DNA of 64,000 nt from Roseovarius sp. UBA6217 (GCA_002421985.1 DISF01000053.1:13841-77840); one strand, 5' to 3'; shown: positions 7,689-17,195, counted from the stretch's first letter. A program made the numbers and translations. Notes: generated by a model not told the origin, from the sequence alone.

Positions 7689-8517
7689 TACACTTCCAAA
7701 TTATTCCATCCTCGGCCACTCGCGATTCCGAGAGAAGCTTTTCGAGATGTGCCATAACATTTCGTTCGGCGGCCATTGCAATAAGCGGATCGGACTTCTT
7801 GTAAACCGAAGCGGCAATGTTCTTGACGGTATCCGGGGTGTTCCTCAGGTGCTCGAGGATCTCCGCTTCCCGACGCATCCGGTTGGCGAGCAGCCGTTCG
7901 GCATAGGGTTGCGGATCCCGGAGAACCGGACCGTGACCGGGAAGACAGATCTTGTCGTCACGCTCGATCAGCCGCTGAAGCTGGGCGCAGTAATCGTGCA
8001 TGTTGCCGTCTGGCGGGCTCACGATCGAGCTGTTCCAACTCATTATATGGTCGCCGGTAAATAGAATCCCGCCCTGACGCGCAAAGCAGAGGTGATCGCT
8101 CGCATGGCCCGGTGTGTGCAGGACAGTAAGATCACCGATTACATCTCCGTCCTCCAGGAACCCGTCAGGTTGAAACGCGTCGTCCGGAAATACCCGCGAG
8201 ACATAAACGGGCAGACCTGTCTTTTCGCGCAATACCGGGGCCGCGCCGAAGTGATCGGAATGGTGATGGGTGACGAGAATCCCGGCTGGGTTGGCTCCCA
8301 GATTCTCGATAATCGCGTCGAGATGATGGCTGTCTTCTACAGGACCGGGGTCGATGACGAACCGACCCTCGGGTGTATCGACGATATAGGTATTCGTGCC
8401 ATAATAGGTCATCTTTCCGGGATTGTTCGCGACAATCCTCTGGATGCCCTCGGAGACCGGTATGCATTGCGCGCGGGGAGGTTCCGGCTCTGTGAAAAAC
8501 ATGCTGCTCTTTGTCAT
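7684..8517 (-). CDS. MBL-fold metallo-hydrolase with C-terminal winged helix
   Basis: A 277-residue metallo-beta-lactamase-fold hydrolase. The zinc ligands are in place: HHHSDH at 84-89, HTPGHASDH near 135, FTGDH near 155, and CLPGHGP near 195. The C-terminal ~70 residues (RMRREAEILEHLRNTPDTVKNIAASVYKK split over helices) match the winged-helix tail of the LACTB2/BLACT-WH group. Proteins of this group hydrolyse diverse esters, thioesters or nucleic acids, so the substrate is open. Next to an acyl-CoA gene cluster a thioesterase-like job is possible, but this is only inference. It has its own 225-base upstream gap, so it is probably transcribed separately from bioY. Confidence 0.85.
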   Translation of the reverse strand: MTKSSMFFTEPEPPRAQCIPVSEGIQRIVANNPGKMTYYGTNTYIVDTPEGRFVIDPGPVEDSHHLDAIIENLGANPAGILVTHHHSDHFGAAPVLREKTGLPVYVSRVFPDDAFQPDGFLEDGDVIGDLTVLHTPGHASDHLCFARQGGILFTGDHIMSWNSSIVSPPDGNMHDYCAQLQRLIERDDKICLPGHGPVLRDPQPYAERLLANRMRREAEILEHLRNTPDTVKNIAASVYKKSDPLIAMAAERNVMAHLEKLLSESRVAEDGIIWKCI

Positions 8518-8742
8518 TGACTATCACCACTTTTTGACAGCGACCGATCCGCTGCCTGCCGAAAAGACATCGCCCCTGTCGCAGCAAGATTTGGAACAAG
8601 TTCCGCTGAACGGAGACGTATCCGACGAAACGAGAAGATATCTTTTTCCGCTTTTGGATTTCGCATCGATCTGATCACCTCAAGACAGGATCCCGTGCCG
8701 GTCAAGCCCGCAACTCGGAAATGGAAGCCAAGCGCCCGGTCG

Positions 8743-9309
8743 TCACATGGCGCAGCGATTGTGGAAACGTGCGAACAGCACCACTGCGATAGCCGCCTTC
8801 GCAAGGTCTCCGAGCAGGAACGGAAAAAGCCCCGCGCTCAGCAATTCCGGGCCATACCCGACAAAACCACCCAGCCACAGGAGCCCGGCACCATACATGA
8901 GTATCGACCCGAGACAGACAGCGACAGTGGCTCTCACTACTGGCTGAACCCCGCCCAGATTCTGAACCACCCAGCCTGCCGCGACCGCTGCGAGCGCGAA
9001 CCCGATCAGGAAACCGCCGGTAGGGCCCATGATATAGGCCAGTCCTGCCGGTGCGGGCGGCGCGCCCGCGAAAACCGGAAGGCCAAGCAGGCCTTCCAGA
9101 AGGTAAGCAGCGACGACAAGGCCGCTGCGTATTGGCCCCAGAAACAGCCCGAGGCTCAGAACCACCAGCGTCTGGGTCGACATCGGGACCGGGTAGAAAG
9201 GCACCGCGACTTTAGCCGAGAGTGTCAGAAGAAACGTGCCGATGAGTATTATAGAGACCTCTCGGAGCAATCTTGCGACTGGCCGGCGTTGGGTGGTTTC
9301 CATATTCAT
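8743..9309 (-). CDS. bioY: Biotin transporter BioY (ECF transporter S component)
   Basis: Integral-membrane substrate-binding component of an energy-coupling-factor biotin importer, 188 residues, with about six hydrophobic helices. The family motif is present in KVAVPFYPVPMSTQTLVV and in the glycine-rich AYIMGPTGGFLIGFALA. No bioM/bioN genes are in the window; solitary BioY proteins are known to transport biotin or to borrow ATPase modules. The ATG at 9309 gives the usual length. It is the last gene of the minus operon that encodes a biotin-dependent carboxylase, 49 bases after the acyl-CoA dehydrogenase. Biotin supply is thus apparently co-expressed with biotin-requiring enzymes. Confidence 0.88.
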   Translation of the reverse strand: MNMETTQRRPVARLLREVSIILIGTFLLTLSAKVAVPFYPVPMSTQTLVVLSLGLFLGPIRSGLVVAAYLLEGLLGLPVFAGAPPAPAGLAYIMGPTGGFLIGFALAAVAAGWVVQNLGGVQPVVRATVAVCLGSILMYGAGLLWLGGFVGYGPELLSAGLFPFLLGDLAKAAIAVVLFARFHNRCAM

Positions 9310-9358
9310 GTCGTTGGTCCTCGTGTCAGCAGATTGTCGACCTTCCTGGAGTGCTGGC

Positions 9359-10525
9359 TCACATGCGCTTGGCAACTTCTTCCAGCATGACCTCGCTCGC
9401 CCCGCCACCAATGGCCTGCACGCGGGCATCGCGCGACATGCGCTCCACGGGCGTCTCGCGCATATAGCCCATGCCGCCGTGGAACTGCACACAATCGTAG
9501 AGCACAGAGTTCACCAACTCGCCGCAATAGGCCTTGACCATCGAGACCTCTTTCACGCAGTCGCGGCCTGCGGCGTCCAGCCTGGCCGCATGATAGACAA
9601 GCTGGCGGCCGGCCTCGATCCGGGTCTGACAGTCGGCCAGCCGCTGGCGGATGGCTTGCTTGTCCCAGAGCACACCGCCGAAAGCCTTGCGCTGCCTGAC
9701 GTAATCCACCGTCATGTCAAGCGCAGTTTGTGCTTCGGCGCAGGCCATCGCGCCCAGAACGATGCGTTCGTTCTGGAAATTCTTCATCACCGAATAAAAG
9801 CCCCTGTTGACCTCGCCCAGCACGTTTTCGGCCGGAACGCGGACATCCTCAAAGATCAACTCGGCCGTGTCCGAACACAGCCAGCCGGTCTTGTTGAGCG
9901 CGCGTCCGACCGAGAAACCCGGCGTGCCCTTTTCGACCACGAACATGGTGATCCCGCGCGAGCCCTTGGCATCGGGGTCGGTCTTGGCTCCGACAAAGTA
10001 GATATCGCCGTGCACGCCGTTGGTGATGAACATCTTGGTGCCGTTCAGCACCCAATCGGACCCGTCCTGCACCGCGCGGGTGCGCATGCCGGCCACGTCC
10101 GAACCGGCACCGGGTTCGGTCACCGCGACGGCTGCAATCTTTTCGCCCGAGGTGATCGAAGGCATCCAGCGGGCCTTTTGTTCCGGGGTGCCGGCGTTTT
10201 CAAGATGCGGCGAGGCCATGTCGGTATGCACCAGCACCGTGGCGGAAAACCCGCCGAAAGTCGAACGCCCGACCTCTTCGGCCAGAACCACGCTCGACAT
10301 CACATCCAGCCCGGCACCGCCGTATTGCTGGTCATAGCGCATACCCAACACGCCCAGATCGCCCATCCGGCGCAGCACGTCGCGGGGCACCATGCCGGTG
10401 TCTTCCCAGGCGTCGGCCTTGGCCGTCACTTCGGATTCGATGAACCGGCGCAACTGCGCGCGGATCATCTCGAGATCTTCGTTGAAGGGGCCATTGGCCG
10501 CGGCGATGGCGTCTTGTTTGGTCAT
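9359..10525 (-). CDS. Acyl-CoA dehydrogenase (isovaleryl/citronellyl-CoA dehydrogenase-like)
   Basis: FAD-dependent alpha,beta-dehydrogenase of an acyl-CoA, electrons going to ETF; 388 residues. Family landmarks are VAVTEPGAGSDVAGM (FAD/substrate loop), GTKMFITNG and the C-terminal VQFHGGMGYMRETPVERMSR. The usual catalytic Glu of short-chain enzymes (EGT near the end) is missing (AIGGGASEV). Instead FQNERIVLG carries a Glu where isovaleryl-CoA dehydrogenase has its base (LDLER), which favours branched substrates. The ATG at 10525 overlaps the TGA of the carboxylase alpha subunit as ATGA and has a CCGGAGGA ribosome site. It is the sixth gene of the thiolase-to-bioY operon. Confidence 0.88.
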   Translation of the reverse strand: MTKQDAIAAANGPFNEDLEMIRAQLRRFIESEVTAKADAWEDTGMVPRDVLRRMGDLGVLGMRYDQQYGGAGLDVMSSVVLAEEVGRSTFGGFSATVLVHTDMASPHLENAGTPEQKARWMPSITSGEKIAAVAVTEPGAGSDVAGMRTRAVQDGSDWVLNGTKMFITNGVHGDIYFVGAKTDPDAKGSRGITMFVVEKGTPGFSVGRALNKTGWLCSDTAELIFEDVRVPAENVLGEVNRGFYSVMKNFQNERIVLGAMACAEAQTALDMTVDYVRQRKAFGGVLWDKQAIRQRLADCQTRIEAGRQLVYHAARLDAAGRDCVKEVSMVKAYCGELVNSVLYDCVQFHGGMGYMRETPVERMSRDARVQAIGGGASEVMLEEVAKRM

Positions 10526-12525
10526 GTTTTTTCCTCCGGGTCGAGCTTGACGAGTGGGGCGCGTCCGGCGACGGTATCGCCTGGCGCACAATAAATTTCG
10601 GTCACCACGCCCGCGACCGGCGCGGGCAGGCTTTGCAGCAGTTTCATGGCCTCGAGCACCACGAGCGTGTCACCGGCGGCGACGCGGTCGCCGGGCGCGA
10701 CGCGCACCTCGGCAACGGCCCCCGGCATCGGAGCCGTCAGCAGATCAGCGCCGCTTGCACCGAGGCTGCTGCGGGCAAGGTGTTGATCTTCCAGAGTGCG
10801 CAGCTCCGTCGTGGTCATTCCCGCAGGGGTTTGAAGATGCACGCGCCAGTGATCGCGGACGCGTTCGAGATGGGCGATGCGCGTGAAGGGAACCCCGTCG
10901 ATGCGCCCGCTCAAGCGATCGGCGGTCAGGGCGATGGCCTCGGTTGTGATGCTCTGGCCATCCGGCAGCACGGCGGCAAGCGCTTCCGGGGGGTTGGATA
11001 TGCGGATCGGCTCTTCCCCGGATGAGGTCCAATAGGACGCAGCACCAGGCCGTCCCGCAGGGGCCGTGAGCCGCCATGATCCGAGGCTTTCCCACGGCGA
11101 CCCGCCCGCCGGGGCGAGACGCAAATGCAGTGCCATGGCGGCGAGTCCCGTGTCTCGGGCATCGGGTGCGGGTTGCGTCCAGCCATCCGGGAACAGGTCG
11201 ACAAGTCCCGAGGTGTGATGCCGAAACGCTTGAAATTCTGGATGGCTGAGAAGCGCGCGCTGATAGGACAGGTTCAGGCCGACGCCGCCAACGGCGAAGG
11301 CATCAATCGCGGCGATGGCCTGCCGGATCGCCCCGGCCCGGTCCGGCGCATGGACGATCAGCTTGGCCAGCATGGAATCGTAGTGGTGGCCGACAACCGA
11401 CCCTTCAAAGACTCCGCTGTCCAGACGCACGCCCGCGGGTGGTGCCCAAAGGGTGATCCGGCCTGTTTCGGGGCGGAAATTCTCGGCCGGGTTCTCGGCG
11501 GCGATGCGCACCTCGATGGCGTGGCCGTCAAACTGCACATCGGATTGCGTCAGCGTCAATGCCTCGCCCCGCGCGATGCGCAACTGCCATTCGACCAGAT
11601 CAATGCCGGTGATGGCCTCGGTCACGGGATGCTCGACCTGCAGGCGGGTGTTCATTTCCAGAAAGTAGTATTCGCCCCGCGCAGGGTCATAAAGGTATTC
11701 CACCGTTCCCGCCGAGCGATAGCCGATGGATTGCGCCAGCCGCACCGCCGCCGCGCGCATGTCATCGCGCACCGCTTTGGGCAGACCGGCGGCGGGGGCC
11801 TCTTCGATCAGCTTTTGGTGATTGCGTTGAAGCGAGCAGTCGCGGTCGCCCAGATGCAGCACGGTGCCGTGGCCGTCGCCCAGCACCTGCACCTCAATGT
11901 GGCGGGCGCGGGGCGCATAGCGTTCGAGGAACACCGCCGCATCGCCAAAGGCCCCCATCGCCTCGGACCGGGCAGAGGCGATGGCCTCGGGGGCCTCTGC
12001 CAGATCAGTGACAAGGCGCATCCCGCGCCCGCCTCCCCCCGCACTGGCCTTGACCAGAAACGGCGTGCCAAGCGCCCGCGCCTCTTCGAGCAATCGCGCA
12101 TCGGATTGGTCCGCGCCGCGATAACCGGGCAGCACAGGCACGCCTGCCTCCTCGGCGGCGGCCTTGGCCTCGATTTTCGATCCCATCTTCGCGATCGCGT
12201 CTGCCTCTGGACCTATGAACACAAGGCCAGCCGATTCGACCGCAGCGGCAAAACCTGCGTTTTCGGACAGAAAACCATAGCCGGGATGCACCGCGCCCGC
12301 ACCGGTTGCGCGGGCGGCGTCCAGAAGGGCACCGACGTTGAGATAGCTGTCCGAGGGTGCCGCCCCGCCGATGCAGACGGCGTGATCGGCCTCGGCCACG
12401 AAAGGCGCATCGCAGTCGGCCTCGGAAAAGACCGCCACCGTTTCCAGCCCCAGCTTGCGGCAGCCGCGCTGGATTCGCCGTGCGATCTCGCCCCTGTTGG
12501 CGATCAGGACGCGGGTGAAGCTCAT
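10522..12525 (-). CDS. Acyl-CoA carboxylase A, alpha subunit (biotin carboxylase plus biotin carrier)
   Basis: Carries out ATP-dependent carboxylation of biotin and delivers it to the carboxyltransferase encoded two genes upstream. The 667 residues run: biotin carboxylase N-domain (VLIANRGEIARRIQ), ATP-grasp with KASAGGGGRGM near 160, FLEMNTRLQVEHPVTEAITG near 290, the C-domain, a beta-barrel BT-like linker, and a biotinyl domain with LEAMKLL (biotinylated Lys628). The length matches the MCC/GCC/PCC alpha type. The start at 12525 (ATGA overlap with the hydratase stop) brings VLIANRGEIA near the N-terminus; an ATG at 12537 is possible. By gene order (beta, hydratase, alpha) it resembles the leucine/terpene operons, and I infer a branched enoyl-CoA substrate. 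Confidence 0.88.
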   Translation of the reverse strand: MSFTRVLIANRGEIARRIQRGCRKLGLETVAVFSEADCDAPFVAEADHAVCIGGAAPSDSYLNVGALLDAARATGAGAVHPGYGFLSENAGFAAAVESAGLVFIGPEADAIAKMGSKIEAKAAAEEAGVPVLPGYRGADQSDARLLEEARALGTPFLVKASAGGGGRGMRLVTDLAEAPEAIASARSEAMGAFGDAAVFLERYAPRARHIEVQVLGDGHGTVLHLGDRDCSLQRNHQKLIEEAPAAGLPKAVRDDMRAAAVRLAQSIGYRSAGTVEYLYDPARGEYYFLEMNTRLQVEHPVTEAITGIDLVEWQLRIARGEALTLTQSDVQFDGHAIEVRIAAENPAENFRPETGRITLWAPPAGVRLDSGVFEGSVVGHHYDSMLAKLIVHAPDRAGAIRQAIAAIDAFAVGGVGLNLSYQRALLSHPEFQAFRHHTSGLVDLFPDGWTQPAPDARDTGLAAMALHLRLAPAGGSPWESLGSWRLTAPAGRPGAASYWTSSGEEPIRISNPPEALAAVLPDGQSITTEAIALTADRLSGRIDGVPFTRIAHLERVRDHWRVHLQTPAGMTTTELRTLEDQHLARSSLGASGADLLTAPMPGAVAEVRVAPGDRVAAGDTLVVLEAMKLLQSLPAPVAGVVTEIYCAPGDTVAGRAPLVKLDPEEKT

Positions 12526-13316
12526 TTTACCCGCCATGACGGCGTGCTTTTTTCAAGGAAGCTGTTGATGCCCTCGATGCCTTCCTCGGTTTCCCAGGCG
12601 TCGGCCAGACGGTCGGCAGTGTAGATCATGTTGGTCTCAAGATCGTGGGACGCGACATAGGCGATCAGCGCCTTGGTGTCGGCAACAGCGCCCGGCGCGG
12701 CCTGCAGGTGATCGCGCACGACGCGCTCAACGGCCGCGTCCAGCTCATCGGCGGAAACGACCTCGGTCAAAAGACCGATCCGTTCGGCGCGCGTGCAGTC
12801 GAACAAAGCCCCCGACAGCATGGTTTCGCGCGAATGCACCTTGCCGATGCGGGCCACGACATAGGGCGAGATATTGGCGGGCAGAAGGCCCAGCTTCACC
12901 TCGGTCAGGCCAAAGCGCGACCCTTCGGCGCCAATCGTGTAGTCGCAGACCGAAATCATGCCGACGCCGCCGCCATAGGCTGGCCCGTTGATCCGCCCGA
13001 TCAGCGGTTTGGGAAGCGTGTCAAGGCGGCGCAGCAGATGCGCAAGCGTGGCGCTTTGCTCGACCCGCTCGGCGCGGGATTTGTCGATGTTCGACGAGAA
13101 CCAGTTGAAATCCCCCCCGGCGCAGAAGCTCTTTCCGGTGCCGGTCAGAACCACGATGCGCACCTTGTCGTCTTCGGCCAGTTTTTCAGCGGCGTCCGTC
13201 AACTCGGCGATCAAACGGCCGTTCAGGGAATTGTGTTTGTCCGGCCGGTTCAGGGTAACGGTGGCGGCACCGCGCGCATCGGTCTCAAGCAGGATGGTTT
13301 CGTAGGTCGTCGTCAT
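12522..13316 (-). CDS. Enoyl-CoA hydratase/isomerase family protein (methylglutaconyl-CoA hydratase-like position)
   Basis: Crotonase-fold protein, 264 residues. The oxyanion-hole segments are GKSFCAGGDFNWF (near 67-79) and NGPAYGGGVGMISVCDYTI (near 110-128). The acidic position follows in RFGLTEVKLGLLPANISP, where Glu and the PANI turn match AtuE/LiuC-type hydratases better than canonical crotonase (PGAGG). Its place between the beta and alpha subunits of carboxylase A is the place of the methylglutaconyl-CoA or isohexenylglutaconyl-CoA hydratase in liu/atu operons, so it probably hydrates the carboxylated enoyl-CoA. The ATG at 13316 was chosen over 13406, which would overlap the upstream gene by 80 bases. 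Confidence 0.85.
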   Translation of the reverse strand: MTTTYETILLETDARGAATVTLNRPDKHNSLNGRLIAELTDAAEKLAEDDKVRIVVLTGTGKSFCAGGDFNWFSSNIDKSRAERVEQSATLAHLLRRLDTLPKPLIGRINGPAYGGGVGMISVCDYTIGAEGSRFGLTEVKLGLLPANISPYVVARIGKVHSRETMLSGALFDCTRAERIGLLTEVVSADELDAAVERVVRDHLQAAPGAVADTKALIAYVASHDLETNMIYTADRLADAWETEEGIEGINSFLEKSTPSWRVK

Positions 13317-13326
13317 GGGATTGGCC

Positions 13327-14925
13327 TCACATTCTGAATACGGGCGTGTGGCGCCCTGCTTCGGGCACCGAACAGACGATGGCCAGACACAGCCCAAGGA
13401 TATCACGGGTTTGTCCCGGCTCGATCAACCCGTCATCCCAGAGCCGCGAGGTGGCGTAATAGGGATCGGACTGTTCGCCATATTGGGCTCGCACCCGCGC
13501 CTCGATCTGCGCCATGTCGGCTTGCATCTTTTCAGGTTCGCCGCCCTTTTGGCGGCGCAGTTCGAGCATCACGTTGGTGGCGATATCGGCGGACATGGTG
13601 GCCAGTTCCGCAGTTGGCCATGCAAACAGGAAATTTGGCGCGAAGCCGCGCCCGCACATGCCGTAATTGCCCGCACCGTAAGAGCCGCCCAGAAGGACCG
13701 ACAGGCGCGGCACCTTGGCTACCGACATCGCATAGACCAGCTTGGCGCTGTCCTTGGCGATGCCGCCCCGTTCGGCCTCTGTTCCGACCATGAAGCCCGA
13801 TATGTTGTGCAGGAACAAAAGCGGGATGTTCCTCTGATCGCACATCGAGACGAACTGCGCCCCCTTCAACGAGCTGTCGGAAAGAAGCGCACCGTTGTTG
13901 GCCAGGACACCCACGCGATAGCCATGGATGCGCGCGGTGCCGCAGACCAGCGTTTCGCCCCAGCCGGGCTTGAATTCGCGGAATTCGCCCGCGTCGATCA
14001 TGCGCAGCAGAACCTCGCGCATATCATAGGGTTCCTTGCGGTCGGCGCTGATGACACCGAGCAATTCGGACGGGTCATGTGCGGGCGCTTCGGGGGCCGC
14101 ATCGGGCCGCATCGGGCGCGATTGACCAAGCTCGGCCACGATGTCGCGCATCAGCGCAAGCGCATGGTATTCGTCCTCGGCCAGGTGGTCGCATACACCG
14201 GAGACGCGCGCGTGCATTTCGGCACCGCCCAGCGTTTCGCCATCGACCTCTTCGTTGATCGCCACCTTGACGATCGACGGCCCGCCCAGATGGATGCGCG
14301 CGTTGCCCCGCACCATGATGACCTCATCCGACAGCGCAGGAATATAGGCCCCGCCCGCCGTGCAGCCGCCGAACACGGCAGAGATCTGCGGCAAGCCGCT
14401 GGCCGACATGTTGGTCTGACGATAGAAGGAATTTCCGAAATGGCGGGCATCGGGAAAGACCCGGTCCTGTTCCGGCAAGTAGGCCCCGCCGCAATCCACC
14501 AGATAGAGGCAGGGCAACCGGTTTTCCGCCGCGATTTCCTGGGCGCGGATGTGTTTCTGCACTGTCTCGTGATAGAAGGAGCCGCCCTTCACGGTGGCAT
14601 CGTTGGCGATCACCATACAGGGCAGCCCATGCACGATGCCGATGCCGGTGACGATCCCGGCGCCGGGAACCTCGCCACCGTATTGGCCATAGGCGGCCAG
14701 CGAGGACAGTTCCAGAAACGCGGTGCCGGGGTCCACCAGCAGGTCGATCCGGTCGCGCACCAGAAGCTTGCCGCGCTTGCGGTGACGCTCGACCATGTCG
14801 GGGCGTCCACCCGAGGTGGCCCCGGCAATCCGCGCGCGCAATGTCTCGACGCGTTCGCTTTGCACTGCGTGGTTGCGTGCGTAGGTTTCGGAGGCGGTCA
14901 GTACTGTTGTTTCGAGACGCGCCAT
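13327..14925 (-). CDS. Acyl-CoA carboxylase A, beta subunit (carboxyltransferase)
   Basis: Transfers carboxyl from carboxybiotin to an enoyl- or acyl-CoA. The 532 residues contain both carboxyltransferase subdomains: NDATVKGGSFY and GGCTAGGAYIPALSDE in the N half, and GVLANNGALL, FLHNISGFMVGTEAE and GGSYGAGNYGMCGR in the C half. It ends in TPVFRM, the tail typical of methylcrotonyl-CoA carboxylase beta. The residue aligned to the Phe in the MCC-beta motif HFGRIF is Phe163 here (HFGNSF), unlike carboxylase B. It lies ten bases before the hydratase gene. It belongs to the MCC/GCC clade rather than acetyl- or propionyl-CoA carboxylase, but the substrate is not fixed by this alone. Confidence 0.88.
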   Translation of the reverse strand: MARLETTVLTASETYARNHAVQSERVETLRARIAGATSGGRPDMVERHRKRGKLLVRDRIDLLVDPGTAFLELSSLAAYGQYGGEVPGAGIVTGIGIVHGLPCMVIANDATVKGGSFYHETVQKHIRAQEIAAENRLPCLYLVDCGGAYLPEQDRVFPDARHFGNSFYRQTNMSASGLPQISAVFGGCTAGGAYIPALSDEVIMVRGNARIHLGGPSIVKVAINEEVDGETLGGAEMHARVSGVCDHLAEDEYHALALMRDIVAELGQSRPMRPDAAPEAPAHDPSELLGVISADRKEPYDMREVLLRMIDAGEFREFKPGWGETLVCGTARIHGYRVGVLANNGALLSDSSLKGAQFVSMCDQRNIPLLFLHNISGFMVGTEAERGGIAKDSAKLVYAMSVAKVPRLSVLLGGSYGAGNYGMCGRGFAPNFLFAWPTAELATMSADIATNVMLELRRQKGGEPEKMQADMAQIEARVRAQYGEQSDPYYATSRLWDDGLIEPGQTRDILGLCLAIVCSVPEAGRHTPVFRM

Positions 14926-15024
14926 GGGTCGGATATCCTGTTACAGTTCGGGCAACCGTCATGCGGTTGCCCGGAAATCCCAATCGCCAGTCAAGCCCCG
15001 AACACGCGGCCAAGTCGGCCGGTG

Positions 15025-15855
15025 CTAGATCACGAAGCCGCCGCCGCAGATGATATGCTGGCCCGAGATGAAGTTCGATTCCGGCACACAGAAGAGATAG
15101 ACGGCGCCGGCGGCCTCTTCCGGGGTGCCGACCCGGCCAAGCGGGATCATCCGTTCCATCTGGGATAGAAGATCGGGGTTCACGCCGACCTTGATCTCTT
15201 TTTCCCCGACCTTGATCGTGCTGTCGCCGTCCGCGCTGCCCTCGGTCAGGCGGGTGCGGATCGGGCCGAAAGCCACGGCATTGACGTTGACCTTGTAGCG
15301 GCCCCATTCCTTGGCCATCGTCCGGGTGACCCCCAGGATGCCGGCCTTGGCGGCCGAGTAGTTGATCTGGCCGGCATTGCCGCCGGTGCCCGCGATGGAC
15401 GAGATGTTGACAACCTTGCGGAACACCTCTTGTCCGGCGGCGGCCTCTTCCTTGACCTTGGCGCTGATCACCGGCTGGGCGGCGCGAAGGATCCTGAAGG
15501 GGGCGGTCAGGTGAACGTCGATGATCGCCCGCCATTGTTCGTCAGTCATCTTCTGAATGACGCTGTCCCAGGTGTAGCCGGCGTTGTTCACGATGATGTC
15601 CAGACCGCCGAAACTGTCGACCCCGGTCTTGATGAACCGCTCGGCAAAGCCGTCTTCGGTCACGCTGCCGGCGCAGACCACCGCTTCGCCGCCGGCGGCA
15701 CGGATGGCCTCTGCTGTTTCATTGGCCGGGTCGGCATCCAGATCGTTGACTACCAGCCGCGCCCCTTCAGAGGCCAGTTTGAGCGCGATCTCGCGTCCGA
15801 TGCCCCGGCCGGAGCCGGAGACCAGCGCCACGCGCCCGTCGAGTTTGTTAGTCAT
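15025..15855 (-). CDS. SDR-family oxidoreductase (3-hydroxyacyl-CoA dehydrogenase-like)
   Basis: Classical short-chain dehydrogenase of 276 residues with the nucleotide motif GSGRGIG (14-20), an acidic residue after strand 2 (VVNDLDAD) suggesting NAD(H), NNAG near 91, a catalytic Ser in VVNISSIAG, and the active-site pair in NYSAAKAGI. A slightly long insert (STIKVGEKEIKVG) before the C-terminal helix and the ending SGQHIICGGGFVI are typical of SDRs paired with thiolases in side-chain and ring beta-oxidation. It lies 24 bases after the thiolase gene. Probable step: oxidation of a 3-hydroxyacyl-CoA to the 3-ketoacyl-CoA that the thiolase cleaves. Confidence 0.83.
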   Translation of the reverse strand: MTNKLDGRVALVSGSGRGIGREIALKLASEGARLVVNDLDADPANETAEAIRAAGGEAVVCAGSVTEDGFAERFIKTGVDSFGGLDIIVNNAGYTWDSVIQKMTDEQWRAIIDVHLTAPFRILRAAQPVISAKVKEEAAAGQEVFRKVVNISSIAGTGGNAGQINYSAAKAGILGVTRTMAKEWGRYKVNVNAVAFGPIRTRLTEGSADGDSTIKVGEKEIKVGVNPDLLSQMERMIPLGRVGTPEEAAGAVYLFCVPESNFISGQHIICGGGFVI

Positions 15856-15879
15856 GGTCTATCCTTCCGAATGGCGCTG

Positions 15880-17064
15880 TCAGACTTTTTCGTAAAGCGT
15901 GGCCACACAGGCCCCGCCGAGGCCCAGGTTATGCTGAAGCGCGAGGCGCGCCCCATCGACCTGGCGCGCATCGGCCTGGCCGCGCAACTGCTGGACAAGC
16001 TCGGTGCATTGCGCCAGCCCGGTCGCGCCAAGCGGGTGCCCCTTCGACAGAAGACCGCCCGAAGGGTTGGTCACATACTTGCCGCCATAGGTATTGTCGC
16101 CGTCATCGACGAATTTCGCCGCCTCGCCGCGCGCGCACAGGCCAAGCGCTTCGTAGGTGATCAGCTCGTTATGGGCAAAGCAGTCGTGCAGTTCGACCAC
16201 GTCCACATCCTCCGGGCCGATGCCCGCCGCCTCGTAAACCTGATCGGCGGCGCGCTTGGCCATCGAGAATCCGACCACCTCGCGCATGTCATGGGCGTTG
16301 AAGGTCTCGGGCCCGTCCGTTGTCATCGCCTGGGCCGCGATCCGCACCGAGCTGTCAAGCCCATGCTTCTCGGCAAAGGCTTTGGAACAGACGATTGCCG
16401 CCGCAGCCCCGCAGGTCGGCGGGCAGGCCATCAGCTTGGTCATGACGCCGGGCCAGACAACCTGCGCGGCCATGACTTCTTCGGGCGTCACTTCCTGCCG
16501 GAACAGCGCCACCGGGTTTTTGGCCGCATGGCGGCTGGCCTTGGCGCGGATTTTCGCGAAGGTCTCCATCGGTGTGCCGAATTCCTCCATATGCGCCTTG
16601 CCCGCGCCGCCGAAATACCGAAGCGCCAGCGGAATATCCGAGTTGCCGACCAGATTGTCGGTTTCTTCGTCAAAGGCCGCAAACGGGCTGACCCGATCAT
16701 GAAACATTGCACCGATGGCACCGGGCTGCATCTGTTCGAACCCGAGCGCCAGAACGCATTCTGCCGCGCCGCCTTCGACGGCCTGGCGAGCCAGAAACAA
16801 GGCCGACGACCCGGTGGAGCAGTTGTTGTTCACGTTGACAACAGGAATGCCGGTCATGCCGACCTGATACAGCGCCCGCTGGCCGCAGGTGCTGTCGCCG
16901 TAGACATACCCCACATAGGCCTGCTGCACCTTGTCATAATCCAGCCCCGCATCGGCCAGCGCAGACCGGGTGGCGGCGGTTGCCATGACATCATAGCTTT
17001 CGGATTTTCCCGGCTTCTGGAACGGAACCATCCCGACGCCGACGACATAAGCCTTGTCTTTCAT
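15880..17064 (-). CDS. SCP-x-type thiolase / lipid-transfer-protein thiolase
   Basis: Thiolase of 394 residues that should cleave a 3-ketoacyl-CoA. The acyl-accepting Cys is Cys82 in VNNNCSTGSSALF. The second active-site segment is VVELHDCFAHNEL rather than the NEAFA of classical thiolases, and the third is LLSKGHPLGATGLAQ, where the His/Gly pattern is that of SCP-x thiolases used for branched or sterol-side-chain substrates. The C-terminal Cys of FadA-type enzymes appears as GGACVATLYE. The ATG at 17064 has a GGGAGAGAG ribosome site. It is the first gene of the minus operon, and an operator-like palindrome lies 54 bases upstream (17118-17133). Confidence 0.87.
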   Translation of the reverse strand: MKDKAYVVGVGMVPFQKPGKSESYDVMATAATRSALADAGLDYDKVQQAYVGYVYGDSTCGQRALYQVGMTGIPVVNVNNNCSTGSSALFLARQAVEGGAAECVLALGFEQMQPGAIGAMFHDRVSPFAAFDEETDNLVGNSDIPLALRYFGGAGKAHMEEFGTPMETFAKIRAKASRHAAKNPVALFRQEVTPEEVMAAQVVWPGVMTKLMACPPTCGAAAAIVCSKAFAEKHGLDSSVRIAAQAMTTDGPETFNAHDMREVVGFSMAKRAADQVYEAAGIGPEDVDVVELHDCFAHNELITYEALGLCARGEAAKFVDDGDNTYGGKYVTNPSGGLLSKGHPLGATGLAQCTELVQQLRGQADARQVDGARLALQHNLGLGGACVATLYEKV

Positions 17065-17117
17065 CTTTCTCTCTCCCGCTTCAGTCAACGTGCCATGAGT
17101 CGAGCGCCAGCACATTT

Positions 17118-17133
17118 TCTACCAATTGTTAGA
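17118..17133. promoter_or_regulatory. Operator copy 1 (TCTACCA-AT-TGTTAGA)
   Basis: One mismatch from the consensus TCTAACA-NN-TGTTAGA that recurs at 17196, 23546, 29994 and 37996. It lies 54 bases upstream of the thiolase start, on the side of the intergenic region expected to control the minus-strand operon. Confidence 0.65.
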
Positions 17134-17195
17134 TTTTATACCCCGCAAGAAGGTTCTGTCAACCGCGTCACGCGGTCGAGATGCTTGCCGAATTT

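Noticed and set aside
13315..15168. 617-codon plus-strand frame opposite the carboxylase A beta gene
   Set aside because: Shadow frame: no motif, composition of antisense GC-rich DNA, opposite a gene with complete catalytic motifs.
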